Source: Candidatus Gastranaerophilales bacterium (GTDB lineage: Bacteria > Cyanobacteriota > Vampirovibrionia > Gastranaerophilales > Gastranaerophilaceae). Taken from it: DNA of 24,148 bases. How positions within the stretch are numbered: position 1 is the stretch's first letter; the number at the start of each line of letters is the position of its first letter. The notes below the pieces were generated by a model. That model saw only the letters and a program-made list of their open reading frames with translations. It searched no databases and was not told the DNA's origin. The stretch is taken from contig CAADWU010000014.1 of NCBI GenBank assembly GCA_900752845.1, forward strand, positions 1 through 24,148, given 5' to 3'. This document shows, one piece after another, positions 6,946 through 13,509 of this stretch. The position numbers and the translations under genes are program-made.

Positions 6946-6967
6946 GGAGAGCAGCTTCGCTGCCTCC
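6946..6967 (-). promoter_or_regulatory. Leader hairpin containing a GGAGG sequence
   Basis: In the minus-strand transcript GGAG-GCAGC pairs with GCTGC-(T)-CTCC around a GAA loop, about 14 bases after the predicted transcription start of the prepilin-like gene. A second, unpaired AAGGAG closer to the ATG is the likely ribosome binding site. A similar AAAGGAGGC hairpin precedes the prepilin gene at 14047. Confidence 0.55.
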
Positions 6968-6987
6968 TTTCTTTATTGACCTTTTTT

Positions 6988-7016
6988 ATTATAACATATT
7001 GCAGTCCCAACTTCAA
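6988..7016 (-). promoter_or_regulatory. Promoter of the prepilin-like gene
   Basis: Minus strand: -35 TTGAAG (7011-7016), 17-base spacer, -10 TATAAT (6988-6993). Transcription would start near 6981, giving a leader of about 65 bases. Confidence 0.65.
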
Positions 7017-7032
7017 CTTACTAAATAAAACA

Positions 7033-7061
7033 TTGACAATATTATGATTTACATAGACAAT
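7033..7061 (+). promoter_or_regulatory. Possible gcvT promoter
   Basis: TTGACA (7033-7038), 17-base spacer, GACAAT (7056-7061, four of six -10 bases). No glycine riboswitch is visible between it and the gcvT start. Confidence 0.4.
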
Positions 7062-7090
7062 TAATTTATACACAATGGGGGATATTTTTT

Positions 7091-8194
7091 ATGACTAAAG
7101 AAACTTTTTTACACGACAAACATGTTCAATTAGGTGCAAAAATGGTTGATTTTGCAGGCTGGCATATGCCTGTTCAGTACGCTTCAATCATTGAAGAACA
7201 CAAAACAGTTCGTGAAAATGTCGGTCTTTTCGATGTTTCGCACATGGGAGAAGTGTTTGTTTCGGGAAAAGATGCTTTAGATTTTTTAAATAAAATTGTT
7301 CCTCAAAATATTTCAAAACTGGATTATGAAAAAGCCGTATACTGCCAGCTGCCTAACAAAAAAGGCGGTTTGATTGACGACTTAATCATTTATAAACTTG
7401 GAATTTTAAATTACCTGATTATCTGCAACGCTTCCAGAATTGATGAAGATTTGAATTGGATGGTTAGAAACAGCAAAGGGTACGATGTAAAAATTGATAA
7501 TCAATCACATAATTATTCTCTGCTTGCCGTACAAGGACCTAAGGCTGATGAGTTAATGCGAAAAATGGGTTTAAGCACGCATCAGGAATCATTCACCATT
7601 AAACCTGCTAAAATTGCAGGAATAAAAGTTCTTATATCACGCACAGGTTATACAGGCGAAGACGGTTATGAAGTTCTTGTTGAAAACAGAAATTCAGAAT
7701 ATCTTTGGGATAAAATTCTTGAAGAAGGTAAAGAATTCGGTATAAAACCTATAGGTTTAGGTGCCAGAGATACCTTAAGACTTGAGGCAGCATTACACTT
7801 ATACGGTAATGACCTTGATGAAAACACAACTCCAATTGAAGCAGGATTATCATGGTCTGTGCCTAAGGACAAAATAGAAGACTACAACGGCAAAGAAGTA
7901 ATTATAAACCAGATTAACAATGGTACAGATAAAAAGTTAATTGGTCTTAAAATGCTTGACAAATCAATTGCACGACACGAATATGAAGTATATAAAAACG
8001 GAGAAAAAATCGGTGTAATTACAAGCGGAGGACCATCACCTGTATTGGGATGCAATATAGCACTGGCTTATGTAAAAAATGATAAAGAAATTTGCACAGG
8101 TTCAAATGTTCAAGTTATGATTAGAGAAAAGCTTCATGATGCAGAAGTTGTTAAAAGACCTTTTGTAGCAAAAAGAAACAAAATAAAAATATAA
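7091..8194 (+). CDS. gcvT: Glycine cleavage system aminomethyltransferase (T protein)
   Basis: GcvT moves the methylene group from the lipoyl arm of H protein to tetrahydrofolate and releases ammonia. The 367-residue product is of normal length. Seen: the N-terminal LGAKMVDFAGWHMPVQY segment, FDVSHMGEV, the folate-site region GYTGEDGYEV, and LGARDTLRLEA with the conserved DTLRLEA stretch. The ATG follows GGGGGA eleven bases upstream. It opens a three-gene operon with gcvH (26-base gap) and gcvPA. Confidence 0.97.
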   Translation: MTKETFLHDKHVQLGAKMVDFAGWHMPVQYASIIEEHKTVRENVGLFDVSHMGEVFVSGKDALDFLNKIVPQNISKLDYEKAVYCQLPNKKGGLIDDLIIYKLGILNYLIICNASRIDEDLNWMVRNSKGYDVKIDNQSHNYSLLAVQGPKADELMRKMGLSTHQESFTIKPAKIAGIKVLISRTGYTGEDGYEVLVENRNSEYLWDKILEEGKEFGIKPIGLGARDTLRLEAALHLYGNDLDENTTPIEAGLSWSVPKDKIEDYNGKEVIINQINNGTDKKLIGLKMLDKSIARHEYEVYKNGEKIGVITSGGPSPVLGCNIALAYVKNDKEICTGSNVQVMIREKLHDAEVVKRPFVAKRNKIKI

Positions 8195-8220
8195 TACTAA
8201 ACATATATAAGGAGAATTAA

Positions 8221-8604
8221 ATGAGTATTACAGAAAAAATCTTGTGTTCAAAATCTCACGAATTCTTATTAGATAACGGAGATAACACTTTTACTATCGG
8301 ATTAACCGACTATGCTGTCGAACAGCTTGGAGATATAGTATTTTTGGAACTTCCGGATGTTGGAAAAGAATTCCATAAAGGAGATACTTTTGCAGCTGTT
8401 GAATCAGTTAAAGCAGCTTCTGAAATCTATATGCCTATCAGCGGAAAAATTATTGAAGTTAACGAAGAAGCCGCAGAATCTCCTGAAATTCTTAATGAAG
8501 ACAGTTATGAAAAAGGCTGGCTTGTAAAAATAGAAGCAACAGGCGATGAAGCAGAACAAAGTGACTTATTGGAATACGAAGATTATAAAGAAGAATTGGA
8601 ATAA
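8221..8604 (+). CDS. gcvH: Glycine cleavage system H protein
   Basis: GcvH carries the lipoyl group that shuttles the aminomethyl intermediate between P, T and L proteins. The 127-residue product has the lipoylation motif ESVKAASEIYMP with the modified lysine at position 64, and the flanking DIVFLELPDVG segment typical of the family. An AAGGAGAATTAA ribosome binding site precedes the ATG. The stop codon is one base before the gcvPA ATG. Confidence 0.97.
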   Translation: MSITEKILCSKSHEFLLDNGDNTFTIGLTDYAVEQLGDIVFLELPDVGKEFHKGDTFAAVESVKAASEIYMPISGKIIEVNEEAAESPEILNEDSYEKGWLVKIEATGDEAEQSDLLEYEDYKEELE

Positions 8605-8605
8605 G

Positions 8606-9844
8606 ATGAAAAATTTTTTAGTACATACTGATGAAGTAAAAAACGAAATGCTCGAAAGCATCGGAGCAGCATCAATAGATGATTTGTTTAAACAAATTCC
8701 CGAAAATGCTCGTATGGGCAAACTTGAGCTTGAAAATCCTTTGAGCGAAATGGAAGTTCAAAAACGAATTAAAACACTTGCAAAGAAAAACAAAACTGAC
8801 TACATCAGCTTTCTAGGCGCAGGAACATATAACAAATTTATTCCTGCTTGTATATCGCAAGTTGCAAACCGTTTTGAATTTTTAACAGCTTATACACCTT
8901 ATCAGCCTGAAATTTCACAAGGGACATTACAGGTTATGTATGAATTCCAAACTATGATAAGCAGACTTACAGGAATGGACATTTCAAACGCTACAATGTA
9001 CGATGCAGCTACAGCGTGTGCTGAAAGTATTTTAATGGCAGTCAGAATTTCCAAGAAAAATAAAGTTCTTGTTTCAAAATCTTTAAATCCCGAATACGTT
9101 GATGTAATCAAAACTTACACATATTCTAACGATATTGAAGTTGATTGTTTTGATGAACTTCCGCAAAACGTAAGCGAATATGCAGGAGTTCTTATTCAAA
9201 ACCCTGATTTTTACGGCGAGATTAAGGATTTAAAAGCTCTTGATACGCTTTTAATTGTATGTACCGATATTTCATCACTTTCTATAATTAAACCTCCTGT
9301 CGAGGCTGACATTGTTGTAGGTGATGTTCAAACTTTAGGCATTCCTATGTCATTCGGCGGTCCGCATGCTGGATTTATTGCCTGCAAAGAAAAATTTATG
9401 CGCCAAATCCCGGGGCGTCTTGCAGGAAGAACTGTTGATGCTGACGGGAATCAGGCTTTCTGCTTAACTATTCAGACACGGGAACAGCATATTAAACGTG
9501 AAAAAGCAACAAGCAACATTTGTTCTAATCAAGCTTTAATCGGGCTGTGTGCAACTTTATATCTCACTGTTATGGGAGAAAAAGGTTTCCGACAAGCAGG
9601 CTACCTGTCTGCTAAGATGGCTCACAAATTATCAGAAAAACTCGCTGAAAAAGGTATAAAAACTATCAACAAAAATTTCTTTAATGAGTTTGTTATTGAA
9701 GTTTCTGATGCAGATAAAATTCTTGAAAAACTTAAAGAAAATAATATTATAGGCGGATTAAAAATTGATGATAACAGAATTCTTGTTGCTGCAACAGAGA
9801 TGAACACAGAAGAAGACATTGAACTGTATATTAATTCTTTATAA
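8606..9844 (+). CDS. gcvPA: Glycine dehydrogenase (decarboxylating) subunit 1, P protein alpha
   Basis: GcvPA is the N-terminal half of the split P protein, which decarboxylates glycine with PLP and loads H protein. The 412-residue product has the typical FLGAGTYNKFIPACISQV start region, YQPEISQGTLQ, MYDAATACAES, DVQTLGIPMSFGGPHAGF and REQHIKREKATSNICSNQ. The ATG at 8606 is one base after gcvH and follows a weak AATTGGAA sequence, which suggests translational coupling; an in-frame start at 8546 inside gcvH was rejected. It is a little short for the family (~440). GcvPB, which carries the PLP-binding lysine, is absent: a terminator and a convergent gene follow. Lpd is not in the window either. 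Confidence 0.96.
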   Translation: MKNFLVHTDEVKNEMLESIGAASIDDLFKQIPENARMGKLELENPLSEMEVQKRIKTLAKKNKTDYISFLGAGTYNKFIPACISQVANRFEFLTAYTPYQPEISQGTLQVMYEFQTMISRLTGMDISNATMYDAATACAESILMAVRISKKNKVLVSKSLNPEYVDVIKTYTYSNDIEVDCFDELPQNVSEYAGVLIQNPDFYGEIKDLKALDTLLIVCTDISSLSIIKPPVEADIVVGDVQTLGIPMSFGGPHAGFIACKEKFMRQIPGRLAGRTVDADGNQAFCLTIQTREQHIKREKATSNICSNQALIGLCATLYLTVMGEKGFRQAGYLSAKMAHKLSEKLAEKGIKTINKNFFNEFVIEVSDADKILEKLKENNIIGGLKIDDNRILVAATEMNTEEDIELYINSL

Positions 9845-9846
9845 AT

Positions 9847-9877
9847 AAAAAAAGCAGATATAATATCTGCTTTTTTT
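9847..9877. terminator. Bidirectional terminator after gcvPA
   Basis: GCAGATA (9854-9860) pairs with TATCTGC (9864-9870) around TAA, flanked by A7 and T7. It ends both gcvTHPA and the convergent gene at 9876. Confidence 0.9.
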
Positions 9878-10220
9878 ATGCCTCTTTATATGTGTTATAA
9901 AAAACTGTAAAAGGCTTTTTTGCATCTATAAATTTTTTAACGGAACATCCCTTTAAAAAATACATACGGTCACCGCTTTCGACCATAAGGTTAATTCTTT
10001 TTCTTGTCCTGTTCCATTTTTCAACAAATTTATTTATACTATCGTTTGCATCAACTAATTTAAAGTCAATTAAACCGTTTGATTGAGTAACTGTTGGTCG
10101 TTTAACTTCTTTTTCATCAACATATACAGTTGCAAAACTCTGCTTGGCAGCAGGAGTTGTATCAATTTTTGCCTTAAATGACAAATTTGTATCTAATTCC
10201 ATAACAATTGCATCTTGCAT
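9876..10220 (-). CDS. Hypothetical protein, 114 residues
   Basis: I do not recognise this protein. It starts MQDAIVMELDTNLSFKAKID with an AGAGG ribosome binding site seven bases upstream of the ATG. The sequence is a mix of short beta-like segments and a central charged helix (SINKFVEKWNRTRKRINLM), without signal peptide or membrane segment, so it is probably a small cytoplasmic protein. It lies 25 bases downstream of tRNA-Val on the same strand with no terminator between, so the two may share a transcript. The stop codon overlaps the bidirectional terminator. Confidence 0.75.
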   Translation of the reverse strand: MQDAIVMELDTNLSFKAKIDTTPAAKQSFATVYVDEKEVKRPTVTQSNGLIDFKLVDANDSINKFVEKWNRTRKRINLMVESGDRMYFLKGCSVKKFIDAKKPFTVFYNTYKEA

Positions 10221-10245
10221 ATTAAACCTCTAAATAAAAAAAGTA

Positions 10246-10321
10246 TGGTGGACGATACTGGGCTCGAACCAGTGACACCTTGAATGTCGTTCAAGTACTC
10301 TACCAACTGAGCTAATCGTCC
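10246..10321 (-). tRNA. tRNA-Val (GAC), CCA encoded, with unusual C33
   Basis: A 76-base cloverleaf: acceptor GGACGAT/ATCGTCC, D stem GCTC/GAGT, anticodon stem CTTGA/TCAAG, T stem ACTGG/CCAGT with a TTCGAGC loop, discriminator A and encoded CCA. The anticodon (10286-10288) is GAC, valine. The anticodon loop reads ACGACAT, so position 33 is C where nearly all tRNAs have U. All other conserved positions (T8, A14, G18G19, T54T55C56) are in place. Confidence 0.93.
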
Positions 10322-10368
10322 AAACATCCTTTTTTCAATTCTCAATGTAAAAATTATATCATAAAATT

Positions 10369-11070
10369 TTAAAAATGCATAGCATCGACTTGTTTAAGCA
10401 TTGATTGAATATCAATTAACAACTGATTTTCTATATATAGAAGTTCTTGTTTATTACATTTATCACCTTCATACTTAACTTTTGCAAGCTTATTAAGTAC
10501 AATTTTATTAAATGTCAAATAATTTGATGCGCTTTCGATAATATCAACCGCTCTATATGGAACAGGACGGTCATGAAGCCTTAGAACGGCTCTGAATATA
10601 ACAAGCAGTGTTTTTATAGCTTTATCCAGAACTTTTTTCATTTCTTTGTCTGAGCGAATATTCATTAAGAAATTGTTTTTATATTTTAATAACAAACTTT
10701 TAAGTTCTGCTTCGCATTGCAATCTCAAATAATATTTGTTTATGTTAACCGTATTGACTAAATCTTCTCCATAAATCAGTTTATAATTATCTTTCATATC
10801 AGAATACTCAATGGCATACACATCGAATGAAGAATACCACTCATCGTTTGTCATAACCACAGGTAAAGGATTTTTCGCTTTAACCCATTTTTTAATGGGT
10901 TTTGATATTGCATACAAATTTTCAGCAGTCAGAGTGTTTGTCACAATCATCAAATTGAGATTTGACTTGGCATCCTCAACGTTAGCCTTTGAACCAAATG
11001 CAATAACTGATATTAAATTATCACCTAAATTTTCTTTTAAACTTTCAACAAATATATCCAAATTTTTCAT
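10369..11070 (-). CDS. Nucleotidyltransferase-fold protein, probably lacking catalytic acids
   Basis: The 233-residue product resembles minimal nucleotidyltransferase proteins: an N-terminal helix followed by LISVIAFGSKAN (residues 19-30) and the strand SNLNLMIV (36-43). In active enzymes the latter reads like SDIDLLV with two metal-binding aspartates; here both are asparagine, so catalysis by the usual mechanism is unlikely. The C-terminal half is helical, with a basic segment DKAIKTLLVIFRAVLRLHDR. An AAAGAGGG ribosome binding site precedes the ATG. No antitoxin-like HEPN partner gene is adjacent. It lies 57 bases downstream of the TPM gene on the same strand; a TATAAT at 11090-11095 may provide its own promoter. 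Confidence 0.65.
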   Translation of the reverse strand: MKNLDIFVESLKENLGDNLISVIAFGSKANVEDAKSNLNLMIVTNTLTAENLYAISKPIKKWVKAKNPLPVVMTNDEWYSSFDVYAIEYSDMKDNYKLIYGEDLVNTVNINKYYLRLQCEAELKSLLLKYKNNFLMNIRSDKEMKKVLDKAIKTLLVIFRAVLRLHDRPVPYRAVDIIESASNYLTFNKIVLNKLAKVKYEGDKCNKQELLYIENQLLIDIQSMLKQVDAMHF

Positions 11071-11127
11071 TTATTTACCCTCTTTGTAGATTATAGAATT
11101 ATTTCTTATATTGCTTTTAGATTCATT

Positions 11128-11817
11128 CTACCAGCTTCCGGAACTTCCGCAGCCGCCAAATCCGCCTCCGCCTCCAAAACCGCTGCTGCCAAATCCGTTT
11201 CTGCGTCTTGGAGAAAAAATTGCCATAATAATCGCAATAGGCCAAGCCCACCAGGGAGTATCAGAACGTGATGTTCTTCCTGTTGAAGTGTTAACAGCTT
11301 TATCAGGGCAGTATCCTGTTCTTGAAATAGATACCCCTTCTGCCTGAGCTGCCAATTCTGCCAGTTGATATGTGCCACGTGCAATGCCATTTTCATAATC
11401 ATTCTGTCTGTAATACGGCAATATATCGTTATCTCTGATATAATCTAAATCACTTATCGGAATTATTTTTTCAAAGCCGTAACCCAGTTCTATTCGCATT
11501 CTTCTCTCATTTAATGCTGTTAAAAACACAATCCCGTTATTTTTTTCTTTTGAACCTACTTTATATTTCCGCCCTATTTCCATAGCAACTTCCTGCTCAG
11601 ATTTGCCTTCCAATGTAGGCAGGGTAACTACAGCTATATCAGCTCCTGATTTTTTTTGTAAATCCCATAATGTCATGTTTAAATTATACTCAACATCATC
11701 AGACAACAAATTCGCCTCATCAGCTATAAAACCTTTAAAATTCAAATCCTGTAAAGCATCAGCCTGAATTGACGAAAACAGAGCTAACACCAAAATAACC
11801 AATAAACTCTTTTTCAT
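11128..11817 (-). CDS. TPM-domain membrane protein (YgcG/Psb32-like)
   Basis: An exported protein of the TPM family, whose members are extracytoplasmic domains of loosely defined, possibly phosphatase, function; a Psb32 member helps photosystem II repair in cyanobacteria and plants. Residues 1-20 are a signal peptide (MKKSLLVILVLALFSSIQA), 25-155 a TPM domain (GFIADEANLLSDD, KKSGADIAVVTL, NNGIVFLTALNERRMRIELGYG), 189-202 a Trp-rich membrane segment, and 207-229 a Gly/Ser-rich tail ending SSGSW, common in this family. The promoter places the transcription start at the ATG itself and there is no ribosome binding site, so the mRNA is probably leaderless. Confidence 0.88.
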   Translation of the reverse strand: MKKSLLVILVLALFSSIQADALQDLNFKGFIADEANLLSDDVEYNLNMTLWDLQKKSGADIAVVTLPTLEGKSEQEVAMEIGRKYKVGSKEKNNGIVFLTALNERRMRIELGYGFEKIIPISDLDYIRDNDILPYYRQNDYENGIARGTYQLAELAAQAEGVSISRTGYCPDKAVNTSTGRTSRSDTPWWAWPIAIIMAIFSPRRRNGFGSSGFGGGGGFGGCGSSGSW

Positions 11818-11823
11818 AAAATA

Positions 11824-11852
11824 ATTATACTAAAGTGCAGAAATACTGTCAA
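11824..11852 (-). promoter_or_regulatory. Consensus promoter of the TPM gene, leaderless geometry
   Basis: Minus strand: TTGACA (11847-11852), 17-base spacer, TATAAT (11824-11829), a perfect match to the housekeeping consensus. Six bases separate TATAAT from the ATG at 11817, so the +1 base is expected to be the A of the start codon. Confidence 0.8.
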
Positions 11853-11858
11853 TAAAAA

Positions 11859-11930
11859 AGGCGACACCCAGATTCGAACTGGGGGATAAGAGCTTTGCAG
11901 GCTCCTGCCTTACCACTTGGCCATGTCGCC
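11859..11930 (-). tRNA. tRNA-Cys (GCA), CCA not encoded
   Basis: Cloverleaf with acceptor GGCGACA/TGTCGCC, anticodon stem GGAGC/GCTCT, loop CTGCAAA with anticodon GCA, T stem CCCAG/CTGGG with loop TTCGAAT, and U73 as discriminator, typical of tRNA-Cys. The 3' end runs straight into a T run, so CCA must be added enzymatically, unlike the tRNA-Val gene at 10246. Confidence 0.96.
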
Positions 11931-11944
11931 TCACCTGTTTCTTT

Positions 11945-11973
11945 ATAATACGAAACACAAGCGATAATGTCAA
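11945..11973 (-). promoter_or_regulatory. Promoter of tRNA-Cys
   Basis: Minus strand: TTGACA (11968-11973), 17-base spacer, TATTAT (11945-11950). Transcription would start near 11938, eight bases before the mature tRNA. Confidence 0.8.
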
Positions 11974-11997
11974 GATAAACATTTTACTATTTTAAAA

Positions 11998-12576
11998 TTA
12001 TTGATTAGGATAACTTTCCAGATAAACAATATCACCGTTCTCTGTAACTGTTTTTTCTGCTACCGCAGGATGAAGCCTTCCTGCAAGAGACGTTTTATGA
12101 AATTGTGTTTCACGACCTGCAATTGATTTTACGGTTAATTCTGATGCTCCGTCAATGCTGCGTTTATATTGTGCTATTTCTTCAATTTTTTTCGTGCGTG
12201 GATTATGAATAATTTCTTTTATTTTTTCGCTTACGGCATGCCCTGAACCGTTAAAGAAATCCACTATGTCTGCTTTTATAGACATAAACTTATTATAACT
12301 TTTGCCATTATTATTATAAAATGCTTTCATTATATGTTTTACACTTGTTAAGCAATCCCTTCTTGCAACATATAAACTTGATGAATTTTCATTTTCTTTT
12401 AATATAGCAACAGAACCGTCTTTATTAAATCTTTGATAAATATCAGTGTTTTTAGAAACACCGACAACCAAACGTTGTTCTTCTAAACGTATAGAATTTA
12501 TTATTTCATTAGCTTTTCTTCCTTGTTGTGAAAAATTATTGAAAAAACTTCTTATTCGATTTACTTTAACTGTCAT
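11998..12576 (-). CDS. Hypothetical protein, 192 residues
   Basis: I do not recognise this protein. It is basic and polar, without signal peptide or membrane segment. The N-terminus (MTVKVNRIRSFFNNFSQQGRK) could be an amphipathic helix; the middle holds beta-like segments (RLVVGVSKNTDIYQRF, SVAILKENENSSSLYVAR) and a helical part (KHIMKAFYNNNGKSYNKF). An AAAAGGGGAAAAC ribosome binding site precedes the ATG. It sits between tRNA-Cys and the pilin island and is divergent to the latter, with overlapping promoters. Confidence 0.72.
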   Translation of the reverse strand: MTVKVNRIRSFFNNFSQQGRKANEIINSIRLEEQRLVVGVSKNTDIYQRFNKDGSVAILKENENSSSLYVARRDCLTSVKHIMKAFYNNNGKSYNKFMSIKADIVDFFNGSGHAVSEKIKEIIHNPRTKKIEEIAQYKRSIDGASELTVKSIAGRETQFHKTSLAGRLHPAVAEKTVTENGDIVYLESYPNQ

Positions 12577-12641
12577 GTTTTCCCCTTTTGCAATTACTAA
12601 ACCATAAACATTATATTTTTTGCGGTCTAAAGATTAAACTT

Positions 12642-12669
12642 ATTATACCTAATATGTTGACAATTACAA
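12642..12669 (-). promoter_or_regulatory. Promoter of the 192-residue hypothetical gene
   Basis: Minus strand: TTGTAA (12664-12669), 16-base spacer, TATAAT (12642-12647). A second TATAAT (12611-12616) lies closer to the gene. The -35 abuts the divergent -35 at 12657-12662. Confidence 0.45.
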
Positions 12670-12685
12670 GATAATCGTCAATAAT
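12657..12685 (+). promoter_or_regulatory. Distal promoter of the poly-C leader
   Basis: TTGACA (12657-12662), 17-base spacer, AATAAT (12680-12685). It would drive a transcript with a strong AAGGAGG ribosome binding site (12694-12700) and an ATG at 12707. Confidence 0.55.
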
Positions 12686-12706
12686 AATAAAAAAAGGAGG
12701 CTGAAA

Positions 12707-12757
12707 ATGATTAAGTCAAGAGCATTAAGGGTTGCCCCCCCCCCGCAAAACTCGTAA
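12707..12757 (+). other. Short translated leader across the C10 tract (candidate switchable start)
   Basis: The ATG at 12707 has the best ribosome binding site of the region (AAGGAGG, six-base spacing). As written it encodes a 16-residue peptide, MIKSRALRVAPPPQNS, and stops. With one extra C in the C10 tract the frame stays open for 31 more codons and runs in frame into the prepilin gene at 12838. The tract and the start are seen; a regulatory or switching role is inference, and chance could explain the open stretch. Confidence 0.4.
12735..12744 (+). repeat. Homopolymer C10 upstream of a prepilin gene
   Basis: Ten consecutive C between GGGTTG and GCAAAA. It lies about 95 bases upstream of the prepilin start at 12838 and shares its left flank with the C9 tract at 6827-6835. 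Confidence 0.9.
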
Positions 12758-12790
12758 ACTGCAAGGGGTTAAGAGGGTTTAGTTCATTTT

Positions 12791-12802
12791 GTGATTTATC
12801 AC
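12791..12802. promoter_or_regulatory. Inverted repeat at the prepilin promoter (candidate operator)
   Basis: GTGAT-TT-ATCAC directly abuts the TTTACA -35 element. The half-site GTGAT recurs at 13931-13956, the promoter of the paralogous prepilin gene, and an XRE regulator gene lies between the two. The spacing of the half-sites differs, so a common binder is only a possibility. Confidence 0.45.
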
Positions 12803-12831
12803 TTTACAAACATAAAAACCATTGCTATAAT
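12803..12831 (+). promoter_or_regulatory. Consensus promoter of prepilin gene 12838, leaderless geometry
   Basis: TTTACA (12803-12808), 17-base spacer, TATAAT (12826-12831), then six bases and the ATG at 12838. The expected +1 is the A of the ATG, and no ribosome binding site is present in front of it. Confidence 0.75.
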
Positions 12832-12837
12832 AGTGAT

Positions 12838-13506
12838 ATGAAACATCACAATAATTATAAAAAAAATGCATTTACATTAGCTGAGGTTTTAATTACTCTC
12901 GGGATTATCGGTGTAGTTGCTGCTCTGACTATTCCTGTTTTAATAGCTAATCACAAAAAACACGAAGTAGTTACAAAGCTTGAAAAAGTATATACAGTTA
13001 TGAACCAGGCTATCAAGATGTCAGAAGTTGAAAACGGTTCTGTTGAACACTGGTATAAAGATTGCGGTAAAAGTAATTCCCCAACATGTTCAACTGAAGA
13101 AGTGAAAGAATGGTTTAAAAATTATTTAGGTAAATATATAAATATTTTGAAGATTGAAACTAATGACACTTATACTGGAATTCTTATCTATTTTAACGAT
13201 GGCAGCATTATTAATATGCCCAGATATATTTACGATATAGCATATTATACAAACGAAAAAGCAATAAAAAATCCTAATAGAGGTAAGGATACTTTTTTAT
13301 TCAGATTTGAAGGTAACACCAATTCTGCTCAAAAGAAAACTTTTGATACTTATACTTATTCCTGGGATGGAACCAGAGAAGGCTTGGTATCAGAATCAAA
13401 TCAATACGCTTGTTCCGGTGCCGCAAATTCAAAAAGAGCTTTATGTTCAAAATTGATTCAATATGAAGGATGGCAAATTCCTAAAGATTATCCGATTAAG
13501 TTTTAG
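12838..13506 (+). CDS. Prepilin-like protein, tandem paralogue 1
   Basis: A type IV pilin/pseudopilin-like protein of 222 residues. The leader MKHHNNYKKNA precedes FTLAEVLITLGIIGVVAA; cleavage by a prepilin peptidase would fall between A11 and F12, with Glu at +5 and a hydrophobic helix to about residue 36. The C-terminal domain contains four or more cysteines and ends KLIQYEGWQIPKDYPIKF, nearly the same ending as the gene at 14047, so the two are tandem paralogues. The start has no ribosome binding site but is placed exactly at the +1 of a consensus promoter. Its stop codon is three bases from the convergent XRE gene, with no terminator between. Confidence 0.9.
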   Translation: MKHHNNYKKNAFTLAEVLITLGIIGVVAALTIPVLIANHKKHEVVTKLEKVYTVMNQAIKMSEVENGSVEHWYKDCGKSNSPTCSTEEVKEWFKNYLGKYINILKIETNDTYTGILIYFNDGSIINMPRYIYDIAYYTNEKAIKNPNRGKDTFLFRFEGNTNSAQKKTFDTYTYSWDGTREGLVSESNQYACSGAANSKRALCSKLIQYEGWQIPKDYPIKF

Positions 13507-13509
13507 ATA

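Noticed and set aside
6917..7090. Glycine riboswitch upstream of gcvT
   Set aside because: The space is taken by the divergent prepilin leader and promoter and shows no glycine-aptamer core.
8546..8605. GcvPA start inside gcvH
   Set aside because: The added 20 residues are read from gcvH sequence and do not resemble the family; the ATG at 8606 directly after the gcvH stop fits.
11106..11402. Open frames overlapping the Gly-rich tail of the TPM gene on both strands
   Set aside because: They are shadows of the repetitive tail; the TPM frame has a signal peptide, a domain match and a promoter.
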